Shown here one piece after another: positions 15,151-22,921 of a stretch of DNA of 22,921 bases. The notes under the pieces were generated by a model. That model saw nothing but the letters and a program-made list of their open reading frames with translations, did not search any database and was not told the origin of the DNA. The first letter of the stretch is position 1; the number at the start of each line of letters is the position of its first letter. Origin of the DNA: a virus; the IMG/VR virus record IMGVR_UViG_3300010883_022232, positions 1-22,921 of that record. One strand, written 5' to 3'. The translations under genes were made by a program, and so were the position numbers.

Positions 15151-15176
15151 TATATATACATCATATATAATTAATC
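15151..15176 (+). promoter_or_regulatory. Possible promoter-like AT element
   Basis: Starts TATATATACATCATATA and contains TATAAT at 15166-15171, directly after the terminator and 30 bases before the ATG at 15206. It resembles the elements at 7964-7989 and 12492-12510. Gene C needs its own promoter because the terminator blocks readthrough, which raises the likelihood. Confidence 0.4.
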
Positions 15177-15205
15177 TAAAGGACAACTACTTTAAGGAGA
15201 ATAAC

Positions 15206-16876
15206 ATGCCATTGACAGGCGATATATCGGGATCATATGGAAAGTCTAGTATTATTGGTATTACCGGGTCGCTTGACTTAACATATGATGGTACGGGAAC
15301 AGAAGATGGATGGTTTCAGTTACAAGAAATGGCATCTAACCCTACCACACCATCATCAAATAAGGGAAAAATATTCGTTAAAGATAATGGGAGTGGTACC
15401 ACACTCCCTTATTTTATAGATGCTGCTGGTACAGTAACTAGTCTCCTAGGAGGTGGTAGTTCATCACCTGCAGGATCGGACAGCCAAGTCCAATATAATA
15501 ATGGTGGTTCACTTGGGGGTGCCTCTAGCCTAGTATATAATGACTCTACTCATAAGCTAGGCATCGGTACCACATATGCATCTACAGCACCACAAAACAT
15601 TCTGTCTGTTTACGGTGATGTCTCCGGAGATTATGTTGCTCTTATTGATAATGATAATGGTTCTTCCGGTCATGGTCTTAAGGTTACTAGTGACGGAACA
15701 GGCACCGGTACACACCTTTTGGATATTGAGTCTGCTAGCACTACATTATTTAGATTTAGAGGTGATGGAAGGGTAGGCTTTGGAAAGGTCACATCTCTCC
15801 CGGAGGCAATATTAACAGTCTCAAGTAGTAACGCGGATAGTGACCTCGCAATTGCTCATAAGATTCATCACATTGGTGACTCTGATACTCATATTGAATT
15901 TGCAGATGATATGATCCAGTTAACGGCTGGAGGAAGAACATTCATAAAGCTAGAAGAAGCAGGTCAAGATAAGTTAATAATTAACCATGGGGCCCTTGAC
16001 ATCGATCTAAAGGTCGGTGGTGAAAATAATGCTAATCTTATAAGGACCGATGCTGCAAATGATAGTGTGTACTTTAACGGTGGGTCTGCCTCCGGGGATG
16101 ATAATAGCTTTTGGGTATCTGGCTCTATAGGATCCCATGGCTCCGATAATCGAGGGACCGCTGTATTTGGTGGTGATTTAGTTTTAAGTGGAACAACCTA
16201 CACGCAGAATAATTTAGTGGTTGAAGATATAGATGCCGATGATGAGGGGACTATAACGATTGGTAATTCAGGTGGAGCAGTATACTCTACATTGACAACA
16301 AACCGGTATGGGCGTTTGACAGTTCAAACTAGAAATAATGGTAGGGATGGGGAAATTTGGTTAGATTCATCTGATGATATTGTTTTAGATGCTGGGGGAA
16401 CTGTGGATATTCGTTCTTCCGGAACTAGTGTACTGAAGATAACGCCTAGTTCTAGTGATGTGGTTATACAACCTCAAGTATCTGGGAAGGATATTATCCT
16501 CTCTTCACAATCTGGTAACACTATTATGACTGTAGATTCTTCTGATGAGTCTCTTATAATTAATAGGCGGTTGGGTTTAGGGATGGGTATGTTAAGTAGT
16601 ACCGGTACACTTTCTGCAGATGCCCCTTTTGTGATGATAGCAAATGGAGGAGCATCAGATATCACCGGTACTTTGGCAAATGCTACGTTCAGTGGTCAAA
16701 TTAAAGTAATTGTGGGAATGCAATTGAGTTCTGGAACATGTATATTATCTTACACAAATGCTGCAGGTAGTACAACTACAAAAACACTTACAAGTGGACT
16801 TGCTATAATGTTATGTAGTTTTGATGCAACAGGAAGTGGTGCTTATAGATGGTTTCCAATTGGTGATGTTAGTTAG
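15206..16876 (+). CDS. Fibre-like phage structural protein C
   Basis: The start at 15206 is supported by TAAGGAGA at 15193-15200. The frame extends to a TTG at 15146, but that lies in the terminator T-run. The product is 556 residues, beta-rich and low in complexity. It has an N-terminal GDISGSYGKSSIIGITGSLDL region, a Ser/Gly linker near 105-115, and many short strands such as LGIGT, DGRVGFG and TAVFGGDLVLSG. The C terminus ends AYRWFPIGDVS, a form often seen in phage fibre tips. Unlike A and B it lacks the RGNWTxxEE module, so it may belong to a different structural class. It is probably a tail-fibre or receptor-binding structural protein. No catalytic or self-cleaving chaperone motif is visible. 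Confidence 0.72.
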   Translation: MPLTGDISGSYGKSSIIGITGSLDLTYDGTGTEDGWFQLQEMASNPTTPSSNKGKIFVKDNGSGTTLPYFIDAAGTVTSLLGGGSSSPAGSDSQVQYNNGGSLGGASSLVYNDSTHKLGIGTTYASTAPQNILSVYGDVSGDYVALIDNDNGSSGHGLKVTSDGTGTGTHLLDIESASTTLFRFRGDGRVGFGKVTSLPEAILTVSSSNADSDLAIAHKIHHIGDSDTHIEFADDMIQLTAGGRTFIKLEEAGQDKLIINHGALDIDLKVGGENNANLIRTDAANDSVYFNGGSASGDDNSFWVSGSIGSHGSDNRGTAVFGGDLVLSGTTYTQNNLVVEDIDADDEGTITIGNSGGAVYSTLTTNRYGRLTVQTRNNGRDGEIWLDSSDDIVLDAGGTVDIRSSGTSVLKITPSSSDVVIQPQVSGKDIILSSQSGNTIMTVDSSDESLIINRRLGLGMGMLSSTGTLSADAPFVMIANGGASDITGTLANATFSGQIKVIVGMQLSSGTCILSYTNAAGSTTTKTLTSGLAIMLCSFDATGSGAYRWFPIGDVS

Positions 16877-17098
16877 TTAGGATTCTATAGTATAGAACTA
16901 TAGTTTAATGTATTAAATACTATAATAGAATAACTTATTATTAATAATACAGTACTAGTATTAACAGGTATACAGATACTGATTTGCTGTCCGCATAACA
17001 GATTATTACTGTGTTTTGCAAAAATGTTTAATTTAAATCTCAAAATAAACATTAGTGAATTTGTGTGTAGATTAATCATTATATACTGGCCGGAGAAA
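16877..17098. other. AT-rich intergenic region with small hairpins
   Basis: About 220 bases between fibre gene C and the glycosyltransferase block, with no convincing gene. It holds several small inverted repeats: TTCTATAGTATAGAA at 16883-16897, TAATAC...GTATTA at 16945-16963 and ACAG...CTGT at 16998-17012, the last followed by TTTT. It may carry a weak terminator plus a promoter for the downstream block. None is strong enough to name. Confidence 0.35.
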
Positions 17099-17102
17099 TG
17101 TG

Positions 17103-19034
17103 ATGTTTGACAAAAGTTTGTTTGAAAATAAAGAAGGGGAGAAACTTGAGGATATAGTAACAGGGACTGATATTGTTTTTGTTTCTGATCTATTTGTTTC
17201 TGATTATGTTGGTGGTGCTGAGTTAACTACTCAGGCTCTGATTGACTCTTCGCCATTTACAGTTCAGAATATTCACTCTAGAGATGTAACCATGGCTCTA
17301 CTAGAGTCCGGACATCAAAAATACTGGATATTTGGAAACTACTCAGCACTTGATTATGAACTAATACCAAGCATTATAGCAAATTTAGATTATTCTATTC
17401 TTGAGTATGATTATAAATATTGCATTCAGCGTTCCCCGGAGCGCCATGCAGAAATATCCGGTAAAGACTGTGATTGTCATAATGACATTAATGGAAAAAT
17501 GATATCAACGTTTATGTTAGGTGCAAAATCTATATGGTGGATGTCTGAAAAGCAGCAAGAACTATATTGTGAAAAATTCCCTTTTCTTGCAGATGCTACG
17601 GATACTGTGCTTAGTTCAGTTTTTGATGATAAATTTTTTCTTACAGTCAAAATGTTACGTGAAAAATATAAAGATGTTGAAAGGAAAGGGTGGATTGTAC
17701 TTGGATCCACTAGCTGGATAAAAGGCTTTCATGAAGCAGAGCAATGGTGTAAGGACAACAATAAAGAATATGAGGTTGTTTGGGATATATCCTATGATGA
17801 TGTTCTAGAAAAACTAGCTACAGCAGAGGGGTTTGCTTACTTGCCCCTAGGCGGTGATACATGTCCTAGGATGGTAATTGAAGCTAAATTATTAGGATGC
17901 AAGCTTCATATTAATGAAAATGTTCAGCATGCTAAAGAGTTATGGTTTGATACTGATGATACCCTAGAGACTGAGTCTTATTTGTATGCTGCTCGTGAGA
18001 TATTTTGGAAAGGGATTAAGCATAACATGAATTATACACCTACCCTAAGTGGGTATACTACAACGCTAGATTGTGAAAAAAATGGATATCCATGGAAGCA
18101 ATCGATCAAATCAATGTTGGGATTCTGTGATCAAGTTGTTGTAGTCGATGGTGGTTCTACTGACGGTACGTGGGAGCAACTAGTTGAATGGGCTGATAAT
18201 ACTGAAAAATTAATTGCTCATAAGGAAGAAAGAGACTGGTCTGATAAAAGATTCGCAGTTTTTGACGGTGCACAAAAGGCTCTAGCTAGATCGCTTTGTA
18301 CGATGGAGTTTTGTTGGCAACAAGATGCAGATGAGGTGGTCCATGAAGACCACTATAGTAAAATGCTAGGCATGATGAAAAATTTTCCAAAAGAAGTCAA
18401 TGTAGTATGCCTTCCAGTTGTAGAGTACTGGGGAAATAAAGGGAAGATTAGAGTTGATGTTAATCCGTGGAAATGGAGGTTAAGTAGGAATAAGCCCCAC
18501 ATAACACACGGCATACCTCTAGAGCTTAGGATGACTGATAGCGATGGAAATATGTACGCAAAAATGGGTACTGACGGTTGTGACTATATCAATAAAGATT
18601 CAGGCCTAGTAATCCCACATGCAAACTTTTATAACAATGAAGCCCATACAGCCAGAATAGCTGCTATGAGTGGTAATAAGATGGCCCTACGCTCTTATGC
18701 TGAGTGGTTTATGAGATGTGTTGATCTGCTTCCTGGTGTACACCATTTTTCTTGGTTTGACCTTCCCAGAAAAATTAATACATACAAGAATTACTGGTCA
18801 AAACATTGGCAAAGTTTGTATGATATTAAACAAGACGATACCGCTGAGAATAATATGTTTTTCCAAAAGCCATGGGCTGAAGTCTCTAAAAATGATATTA
18901 GTTCATTGGCTGAGAAACTAGAATCAGAAATGGGCGGATGGGTTTTTCACGAGCCGGTTGATTTTAATAAGCCAACGCCAAGTCTAACTCTAGAGTCCGG
19001 CATGCCGGAAATAATGAAGGAATATGCTAAATAG
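17103..19034 (+). CDS. Two-domain glycosyltransferase (GT-B-like plus GT2/GT-A)
   Basis: 643 residues from ATG 17103, with CGGAG at 17091-17095; a GTG directly before is an alternative. The N-terminal half is GT4/GT-B-like: YVGGAE near 35-40, a segment ILEYDYKYC near 100, LGSTSWIKGF near 200-209, and a donor-site D-x7-E (Asp252 and Glu260 in GGDTCPRMVIEAKLLG). From about 310 a GT2/GT-A domain follows: YTTTLDCEKNGYPWKQSI, VVVVDGGSTDG near 345-355 and a DxD-type QQDADEVV near 406-413. The two folds in one chain suggest addition of two sugars in sequence. The GT-A part also resembles glycan-modifying enzymes of phages that act on virion proteins. It is the first gene of the sugar block, just after the fibres, so modification of fibre or host surface glycans is inferred. 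Sugar specificity is unknown. Confidence 0.8.
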   Translation: MFDKSLFENKEGEKLEDIVTGTDIVFVSDLFVSDYVGGAELTTQALIDSSPFTVQNIHSRDVTMALLESGHQKYWIFGNYSALDYELIPSIIANLDYSILEYDYKYCIQRSPERHAEISGKDCDCHNDINGKMISTFMLGAKSIWWMSEKQQELYCEKFPFLADATDTVLSSVFDDKFFLTVKMLREKYKDVERKGWIVLGSTSWIKGFHEAEQWCKDNNKEYEVVWDISYDDVLEKLATAEGFAYLPLGGDTCPRMVIEAKLLGCKLHINENVQHAKELWFDTDDTLETESYLYAAREIFWKGIKHNMNYTPTLSGYTTTLDCEKNGYPWKQSIKSMLGFCDQVVVVDGGSTDGTWEQLVEWADNTEKLIAHKEERDWSDKRFAVFDGAQKALARSLCTMEFCWQQDADEVVHEDHYSKMLGMMKNFPKEVNVVCLPVVEYWGNKGKIRVDVNPWKWRLSRNKPHITHGIPLELRMTDSDGNMYAKMGTDGCDYINKDSGLVIPHANFYNNEAHTARIAAMSGNKMALRSYAEWFMRCVDLLPGVHHFSWFDLPRKINTYKNYWSKHWQSLYDIKQDDTAENNMFFQKPWAEVSKNDISSLAEKLESEMGGWVFHEPVDFNKPTPSLTLESGMPEIMKEYAK

Positions 19035-19047
19035 CATTAAATATTAA

Positions 19048-19785
19048 ATGAAGCATAGCAATTTCGTATTTGTGACCCCTGCTTTTAATTGTGAAAAAAC
19101 AATACAACAGACCATATTATCAGTTGTAGCACAGTCATACCCTCATTGGAGGATGGTCATATATGATGATGTATCTACAGATACTACCCTCACCACTGCT
19201 AACAATATTGCAAAAGTATTAGGTATTGAAGACAGACTTTGTGTAGTATCCCGCTCAGAAAAATATGGTGAGGTTAGAAACACTATAGATGCTGTTTCAT
19301 CTATAGACGATAATGAAATAGTATGCCGTCTAGATGGTGGCGATTGGTTAACTGATAATGATACGCTAGCTGTGCTGCATCAAATGTATTCAACCCATAA
19401 TCCGGCTGTTTTATGGACAAAACATAGGTGGTCATATACCTCAAAAAATATCTCCGGACCGCTAAGCACACCTGACGCTGATATATATAAACACCCATGG
19501 GTGACTAGTCACCTTAAAACTTTTCGTAAAAACGCAATTAATAATATTAACGAAGATAATTTCAAAGATGAGAATGGCGACTGGATTATGATTGGATGCG
19601 ACCAGGCAGTATTTTTACCAATATTACATAGGGCCTATGAGGAGAATAGGGCACGGATATTTTTGCCAATGGTATGTTATCATTATTCTATAGACTTAGA
19701 AGATCCAACTTTATTCTCGTCCGAACGTTCATTAAAGCAAAAATACTCGGCTGAATGGATACGAGACAGGGGCTATATAACATGA
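19048..19785 (+). CDS. GT2-family glycosyltransferase
   Basis: A 245-residue GT-A enzyme. The N terminus FVFVTPAFNCEKTIQQTILSV is the usual GT2 nucleotide-binding start. YDDVSTDTT at 39-47 corresponds to the DDxSxDxT motif, and RLDGGDWL at 94-101 holds the metal-binding Asp site, here DGGDW rather than a plain DxD. A later Asp near DENGDWIMIGCDQAVF may be the catalytic base region. No membrane segment is visible, so it acts in the cytoplasm, probably transferring a sugar from a nucleotide donor. It begins 13 bases after the previous stop, with little Shine-Dalgarno, and its stop overlaps the next ATG by four bases (ATGA). The acceptor is unknown. Confidence 0.8.
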   Translation: MKHSNFVFVTPAFNCEKTIQQTILSVVAQSYPHWRMVIYDDVSTDTTLTTANNIAKVLGIEDRLCVVSRSEKYGEVRNTIDAVSSIDDNEIVCRLDGGDWLTDNDTLAVLHQMYSTHNPAVLWTKHRWSYTSKNISGPLSTPDADIYKHPWVTSHLKTFRKNAINNINEDNFKDENGDWIMIGCDQAVFLPILHRAYEENRARIFLPMVCYHYSIDLEDPTLFSSERSLKQKYSAEWIRDRGYIT

Positions 19786-20696
19786 ATATTCTTTTTGATA
19801 ATGTAAATTTAGCTAGCTCATCTGGACCTAATAATTTTGCGAAAAAACTTTCCTCACAGATATCTGAACTAGATGATAACTTTATCCTTACGTCAATTCA
19901 GGAGGAATATATTGATGTGCAACTTTCATTTATACAGACAAATTATAAGATGGCACCAACTGCTTTGAGATTAGACGGAATATATTTTAACTCTGAACAA
20001 GGGTGGGAAGAACTTAATGAACCTATAAAAAAGAGTTATATAAATTCAGAGGCAATAATTTATCAATCTAATTTTAATAAATTACTAACGGAGCATTATT
20101 TTGGCTCCCATCCTAATACACATGTTATCCACAATGGAACTAGAATGGATTGGATATCAAATATACCAAGACTTGATAGTGATAAACTTAATCAGTTTGC
20201 AGGTACCTGGTGTTGTGCTAGTTCATGGCGACCTCACAAAAGATTAAAGGATAACGTCACCTATTTTTTAGAGCATGCTCCTAAAGATAGGTGTTTAGTA
20301 ATTGCCGGCCCTAACCCTGATTATAATATTAACGACCCTAGGGTATTTTACGTTGGATCATTAGATTGGACCACACTGATCGCACTTTACAAACGTTCTG
20401 AGACGTTTCTTCACCTGGCTTACTTAGACCATTGTCCAAACGTTGTAGTGGATGCACGTGCTTCCGGATGTAATGTTGTATGTTCCAGCGCCGGCGGGAC
20501 ACATGAAGTATCTGGGGAAAATGCTAAAATAATTATCGAAAATGAGTGGGATTTATCACCAACTAAATTATATGAACCTCCTCCTATGGATTTCTCTTCT
20601 TATAAGATAAATGATATCAACAGTGATCTAGACATGATCAGTGTGTCTAGGAAATACCTTAAGGTTCTAGAGGGTATAGCGGGTGGCGATTTTTAA
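19782..20696 (+). CDS. GT-B (GT4-like) glycosyltransferase
   Basis: 304 residues from ATG 19782, which overlaps the previous TGA; an upstream start would sit inside the previous gene. The GT-B pattern is N-terminal MNILFDNVNLASSSGPNNFA (acceptor-side loop), VIHNGTRMDW near 115-124, then a C-terminal donor domain with CASSWRPHKRLKDNV near 145-159, FYVGSLDW near 189-196 and HCPNVVVDARASGCNVV near 217-233. The usual E-x7-E donor motif appears as D-x7-D (Asp216, Asp224), a conservative change. It is shorter than typical GT4 enzymes (about 350-400). It is cytoplasmic, with unknown sugar specificity, and part of the tightly overlapping sugar operon. The next gene starts right after its stop. Confidence 0.77.
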   Translation: MNILFDNVNLASSSGPNNFAKKLSSQISELDDNFILTSIQEEYIDVQLSFIQTNYKMAPTALRLDGIYFNSEQGWEELNEPIKKSYINSEAIIYQSNFNKLLTEHYFGSHPNTHVIHNGTRMDWISNIPRLDSDKLNQFAGTWCCASSWRPHKRLKDNVTYFLEHAPKDRCLVIAGPNPDYNINDPRVFYVGSLDWTTLIALYKRSETFLHLAYLDHCPNVVVDARASGCNVVCSSAGGTHEVSGENAKIIIENEWDLSPTKLYEPPPMDFSSYKINDINSDLDMISVSRKYLKVLEGIAGGDF

Positions 20697-20697
20697 T

Positions 20698-21612
20698 ATG
20701 AAAATATTTGTTTTAGCCCCTAAAGAAAACTGGATATGCGATAGGCAGTTACAGGAATGGAATTTACATGCTTCAAACATTACTACAACCTCTATAGAAG
20801 ATTGTGATATAATTTGGTTATTAGCAGGGTGGTGTTGGAACCAAGTAGATCCTAGGATATTAAAAAAGAAAAAGGTTGTTGTTACAGAGCATCATATAGT
20901 ACCTGAGAAATTTAATGAGCAAAAATTAAGTTCTTTTAAAATTAGAGATGTATTGGTTGATGCATACCATGTCCCTAATGATACAACGGCTTCATTCTTA
21001 AAAAAAATAACAGATAAACCGATTTATGTGATACCGTACTGGTATAATCCAGAGTCTTGGTATTATGAAGATAAAGGAAAGTGTCGTAAGGAGTTAGGGT
21101 TACCCAACAACAAGTTTATTGTAGGATCATTCCAACGCGATACTGAGGGTGGCACTCGAAGCCCTAAGTTAGAAAAGGGGCCTGATTTGTTTGTTGATTA
21201 TTTAATAAAGATGAACAGGGATGATTTACTAGTTTTATTAGGTGGTTGGAGAAGAGAATATATATGTGATCGATTAAACGCCGCGAATATTCCCTACACC
21301 GGTGTCGAGCTAGCTCCATTGGATGTAATAAGAAAAATGTATGCATCATGTGATCTGTATATCGTATCATCTAGGTATGAAGGTGGCCCTCAGGCTATAT
21401 ATGAGGCGTCTGTAATGAAAGTGCCTATTGTTTCAACTGATGTAGGCGTTGCAAAAAAGATATTATGTGATAATTGTATTATTGATATTCCAAATGAGAT
21501 TTACTACCCGACCAGTAAAGATATAGATCTAAACTTTAGCAGGGTAAAGAGTTATAATATAAAAGTACATAAAAAAGAATATTTCAAGATGTTTGACGGA
21601 GTTTTGAATTGA
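20698..21612 (+). CDS. GT-B (GT4-like) glycosyltransferase
   Basis: 304 residues from ATG 20698, one base after the previous stop; a GTG at 20683 in the same frame is possible, but GGGTGG at 20681-20686 fits the ATG. The N-terminal domain starts MKIFVLAPKENWICDRQ, typical of a Rossmann acceptor half. The C-terminal domain has VGSFQRDTEGG near 142-152, KGPDLF near 160-165, and the E-x7-E donor motif (Glu228, Glu236) in SSRYEGGPQAIYEASVMK. It probably retains activity with a nucleotide-sugar donor. Its length matches the preceding enzyme but the sequence does not look like a duplicate. The stop TGA overlaps a TTG start of the next gene. Confidence 0.78.
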   Translation: MKIFVLAPKENWICDRQLQEWNLHASNITTTSIEDCDIIWLLAGWCWNQVDPRILKKKKVVVTEHHIVPEKFNEQKLSSFKIRDVLVDAYHVPNDTTASFLKKITDKPIYVIPYWYNPESWYYEDKGKCRKELGLPNNKFIVGSFQRDTEGGTRSPKLEKGPDLFVDYLIKMNRDDLLVLLGGWRREYICDRLNAANIPYTGVELAPLDVIRKMYASCDLYIVSSRYEGGPQAIYEASVMKVPIVSTDVGVAKKILCDNCIIDIPNEIYYPTSKDIDLNFSRVKSYNIKVHKKEYFKMFDGVLN

Positions 21613-22577
21613 AAAAGAGGGCATTAATAACCGGTGTTAACGGAATGGACGGAAGCTACATGTCAGACTTTCTTTTAGAGAAAGGATATGATGTTTTTGG
21701 TATGGAAAGAAGGTCTTCTGTAAAAAATAGAACAAATACTGGTCACCTTGAAGGAAAGATAACATTTTTAATGGGTGATTTAACTGATCAAAACTCCCTA
21801 TCACGGGTTATTCAAGACAGCGATCCTCATGAGATATATAACTTTGCTTCCCAAAGCTTTGTTGGTGAAAGTTGGAATACCCCAGAACAAACATCAGATG
21901 TAACAGGGTTAGGGGTGCTAAGGGTCCTAGAGGCAATTAGAGAGTATAAAAAACCTATCAAATTTTATCAAGCTAGCAGCTCTGAAATGTTTGGTCGAAT
22001 GGTAGAAAATCCAGCAAGTGAAAATACTCCATTCTACCCACGCAGCCCATATGGGGTGGCAAAGTTATATGGTCATTGGATTACCAAGAATTACAGAGAA
22101 TCGTATGATATGTTTAATGTATCAGGAATATTATTCAATCATGAGGCTGAACGTCGAGGCCATGAGTTTGTTACGAGAAAAATCTCTGATGGTGTTGCTA
22201 AAATACACCTAGGATTAGCTGACCATATTTCACTAGGAAATTTAGAATCTAGAAGAGATTGGGGCTATGCCCCTGACTATGTCGAAGCAGTATGGATGAT
22301 GTTGCAACAGGACACCCCTGATGATTATGTAATTGCTACAAATGAGGCTCATTCAATAAGAGATTTTTTAGATGAAGCATTTAATATTGTTGGTATTAAA
22401 GACTGGTCATCTTTAGTAAAACAAGACCCTAGGTATATGAGACCGGCCGAGGTGGACGTCTTGAGGGGTGATTATACAAAAGCTAATGATAACATAGGCT
22501 GGTCACCAAAGACTAGTTTCAAATCTCTGGTCAAAAAAATGGTTGATAATGATGTTGCTATTTTAAATAACAAATAA
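21609..22577 (+). CDS. gmd: GDP-mannose 4,6-dehydratase
   Basis: 322 residues from a TTG start at 21609. GGAG at 21598-21601 lies seven bases upstream, and the start overlaps the previous TGA. It is an extended short-chain dehydrogenase: GVNGMDG (NAD(P)-binding GxxGxxG) at 9-15, QASSSEMFG at 119-127, and Tyr146/Lys150 in SPYGVAKLYGHW. Gmd-specific segments are strong: MERRSSVKNRTNTGHLEG, LFNHEAERRGHEFVTRKI (usual form LFNHESPRRG) and SLGNLESRRDWGYAPDYVEA. It turns GDP-D-mannose into GDP-4-keto-6-deoxymannose, the precursor of fucose, rhamnose and perosamine-type sugars. No epimerase/reductase partner is seen in the window, so it may lie beyond, or the host may supply it. It is slightly short for the family (about 345-370). 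Confidence 0.9.
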   Translation: MKKRALITGVNGMDGSYMSDFLLEKGYDVFGMERRSSVKNRTNTGHLEGKITFLMGDLTDQNSLSRVIQDSDPHEIYNFASQSFVGESWNTPEQTSDVTGLGVLRVLEAIREYKKPIKFYQASSSEMFGRMVENPASENTPFYPRSPYGVAKLYGHWITKNYRESYDMFNVSGILFNHEAERRGHEFVTRKISDGVAKIHLGLADHISLGNLESRRDWGYAPDYVEAVWMMLQQDTPDDYVIATNEAHSIRDFLDEAFNIVGIKDWSSLVKQDPRYMRPAEVDVLRGDYTKANDNIGWSPKTSFKSLVKKMVDNDVAILNNK

Positions 22578-22583
22578 ATCGTT

Positions 22584-22921
22584 ATGAAAACTATATTCAC
22601 AAATGGTTGCTTTGACATTCTACATCTTGGCCATGTAGAATTACTTAAGTTTTGTTCTACCCTAGGTGACAAAGTTATTGTTGGTCTAAATAGTGACGCT
22701 AGCGTTACATCCCTTAAGGGAACATCACGCCCGATTAATAATCAATATTCTAGAAAAAATATGTTATTATCACTAAAATATGTAGATGATGTTATTATCT
22801 TTGATAAAAGTACGCCACACAACTTGATAAAACAACTTTCACCAGATATCATTGTTAAAGGTGGGGACTATAAGAAAGAATCTGTGGTTGGAAATGATAT
22901 TGCAGAAGTTGTTATATTTGA
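22584..22921 (+). CDS. ADP-heptose-type nucleotidyltransferase (HldE C-domain-like), partial
   Basis: The gene starts at ATG 22584, seven bases after the previous stop and with no clear Shine-Dalgarno. It runs off the window, with 112 codons visible. The protein starts MKTIFTNGCFDILHLGHVEL, the cytidylyltransferase-like HxGH motif (HLGH) of the HldE/RfaE C-terminal domain. LNSDASVTSLKG, TSRPINNQYSRK and IVKGGDYKKE follow the HldE order closely. That domain adenylates D-glycero-beta-D-manno-heptose 1-phosphate to make ADP-heptose. It starts as a free-standing domain, without the kinase half in front. A related glycerol-phosphate type cytidylyltransferase is less likely given KGGDY. The 3' end and any partner are outside the window. 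Confidence 0.82.
   Translation, partial: MKTIFTNGCFDILHLGHVELLKFCSTLGDKVIVGLNSDASVTSLKGTSRPINNQYSRKNMLLSLKYVDDVIIFDKSTPHNLIKQLSPDIIVKGGDYKKESVVGNDIAEVVIF

Noticed and set aside
16885-17079. Small minus-strand frame in the gap before the glycosyltransferases
   Set aside because: It is short, AT-driven, lacks a ribosome binding site and has no plausible domain; the stretch is better seen as regulatory.
17401-17420. T4 late promoter-like TATAAATA at about 17414
   Set aside because: It lies inside the coding region of the two-domain glycosyltransferase, with no gene start near it.
1-22921. CRISPR arrays, tRNA genes or insertion sequences
   Set aside because: No regular direct repeats with spacers, no tRNA cloverleaf other than the tRNA-like part of tmRNA, and no transposase or terminal repeats were seen.

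Overview
The window looks like part of the genome of a tailed dsDNA phage, most likely a large marine T4-like myovirus. The evidence is indirect, because no terminase, capsid, tail-tube or replication hallmark gene lies here. The DNA is AT-rich, genes are packed tightly with 4-8 base overlaps, and all but one gene lie on the + strand. There are several short phage-type proteins, a PhoH, a run of low-complexity fibre-like proteins with a repeated C-terminal module, and a sugar-modification cluster next to the fibres. The one-piece tmRNA with a proteobacterial-type tag hints at a proteobacterial host that is neither alphaproteobacterial nor cyanobacterial. That is inference.

Left part (2-6178): the C-terminal part of a Rad3/XPD/DinG-type helicase, a HAD phosphatase, then three genes in a row that correspond to the bacterial stress set YeaH (VWA protein), SpoVR/YcgB and PrkA/YeaG (AAA+ kinase). 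The three are probably co-transcribed, and a small inverted repeat lies just upstream.

Middle (6281-12462): a small membrane protein and a 462-residue protein that reads as a divergent, shortened GroEL whose ATP-site residues are degraded. Four small proteins follow (one GTG-started, one with zinc-type Cys pairs, one unknown, one Hc1/histone-H1-like), then a complete tmRNA gene, a tubulin/FtsZ-like GTPase, a minus-strand Cys-rich sigma-region-4-like protein, and a full PIN-PhoH (PhoH2) protein.

Right part (12525-22921): three fibre-like structural proteins, with a near-perfect intrinsic terminator between the second and third. Then come a two-domain glycosyltransferase, a GT2 enzyme, two GT-B enzymes, GDP-mannose 4,6-dehydratase and the start of an ADP-heptose-type nucleotidyltransferase that runs off the window. 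This block probably glycosylates virion (fibre) or host-surface components.

The most interesting points are the apparent ATPase-dead GroEL homologue, the phage-borne PrkA-YeaH-SpoVR set, the intact tmRNA with tag ANDNVEYDYALAA, and the phage tubulin. Together they suggest extensive takeover of host proteostasis, translation quality control and cell organisation.
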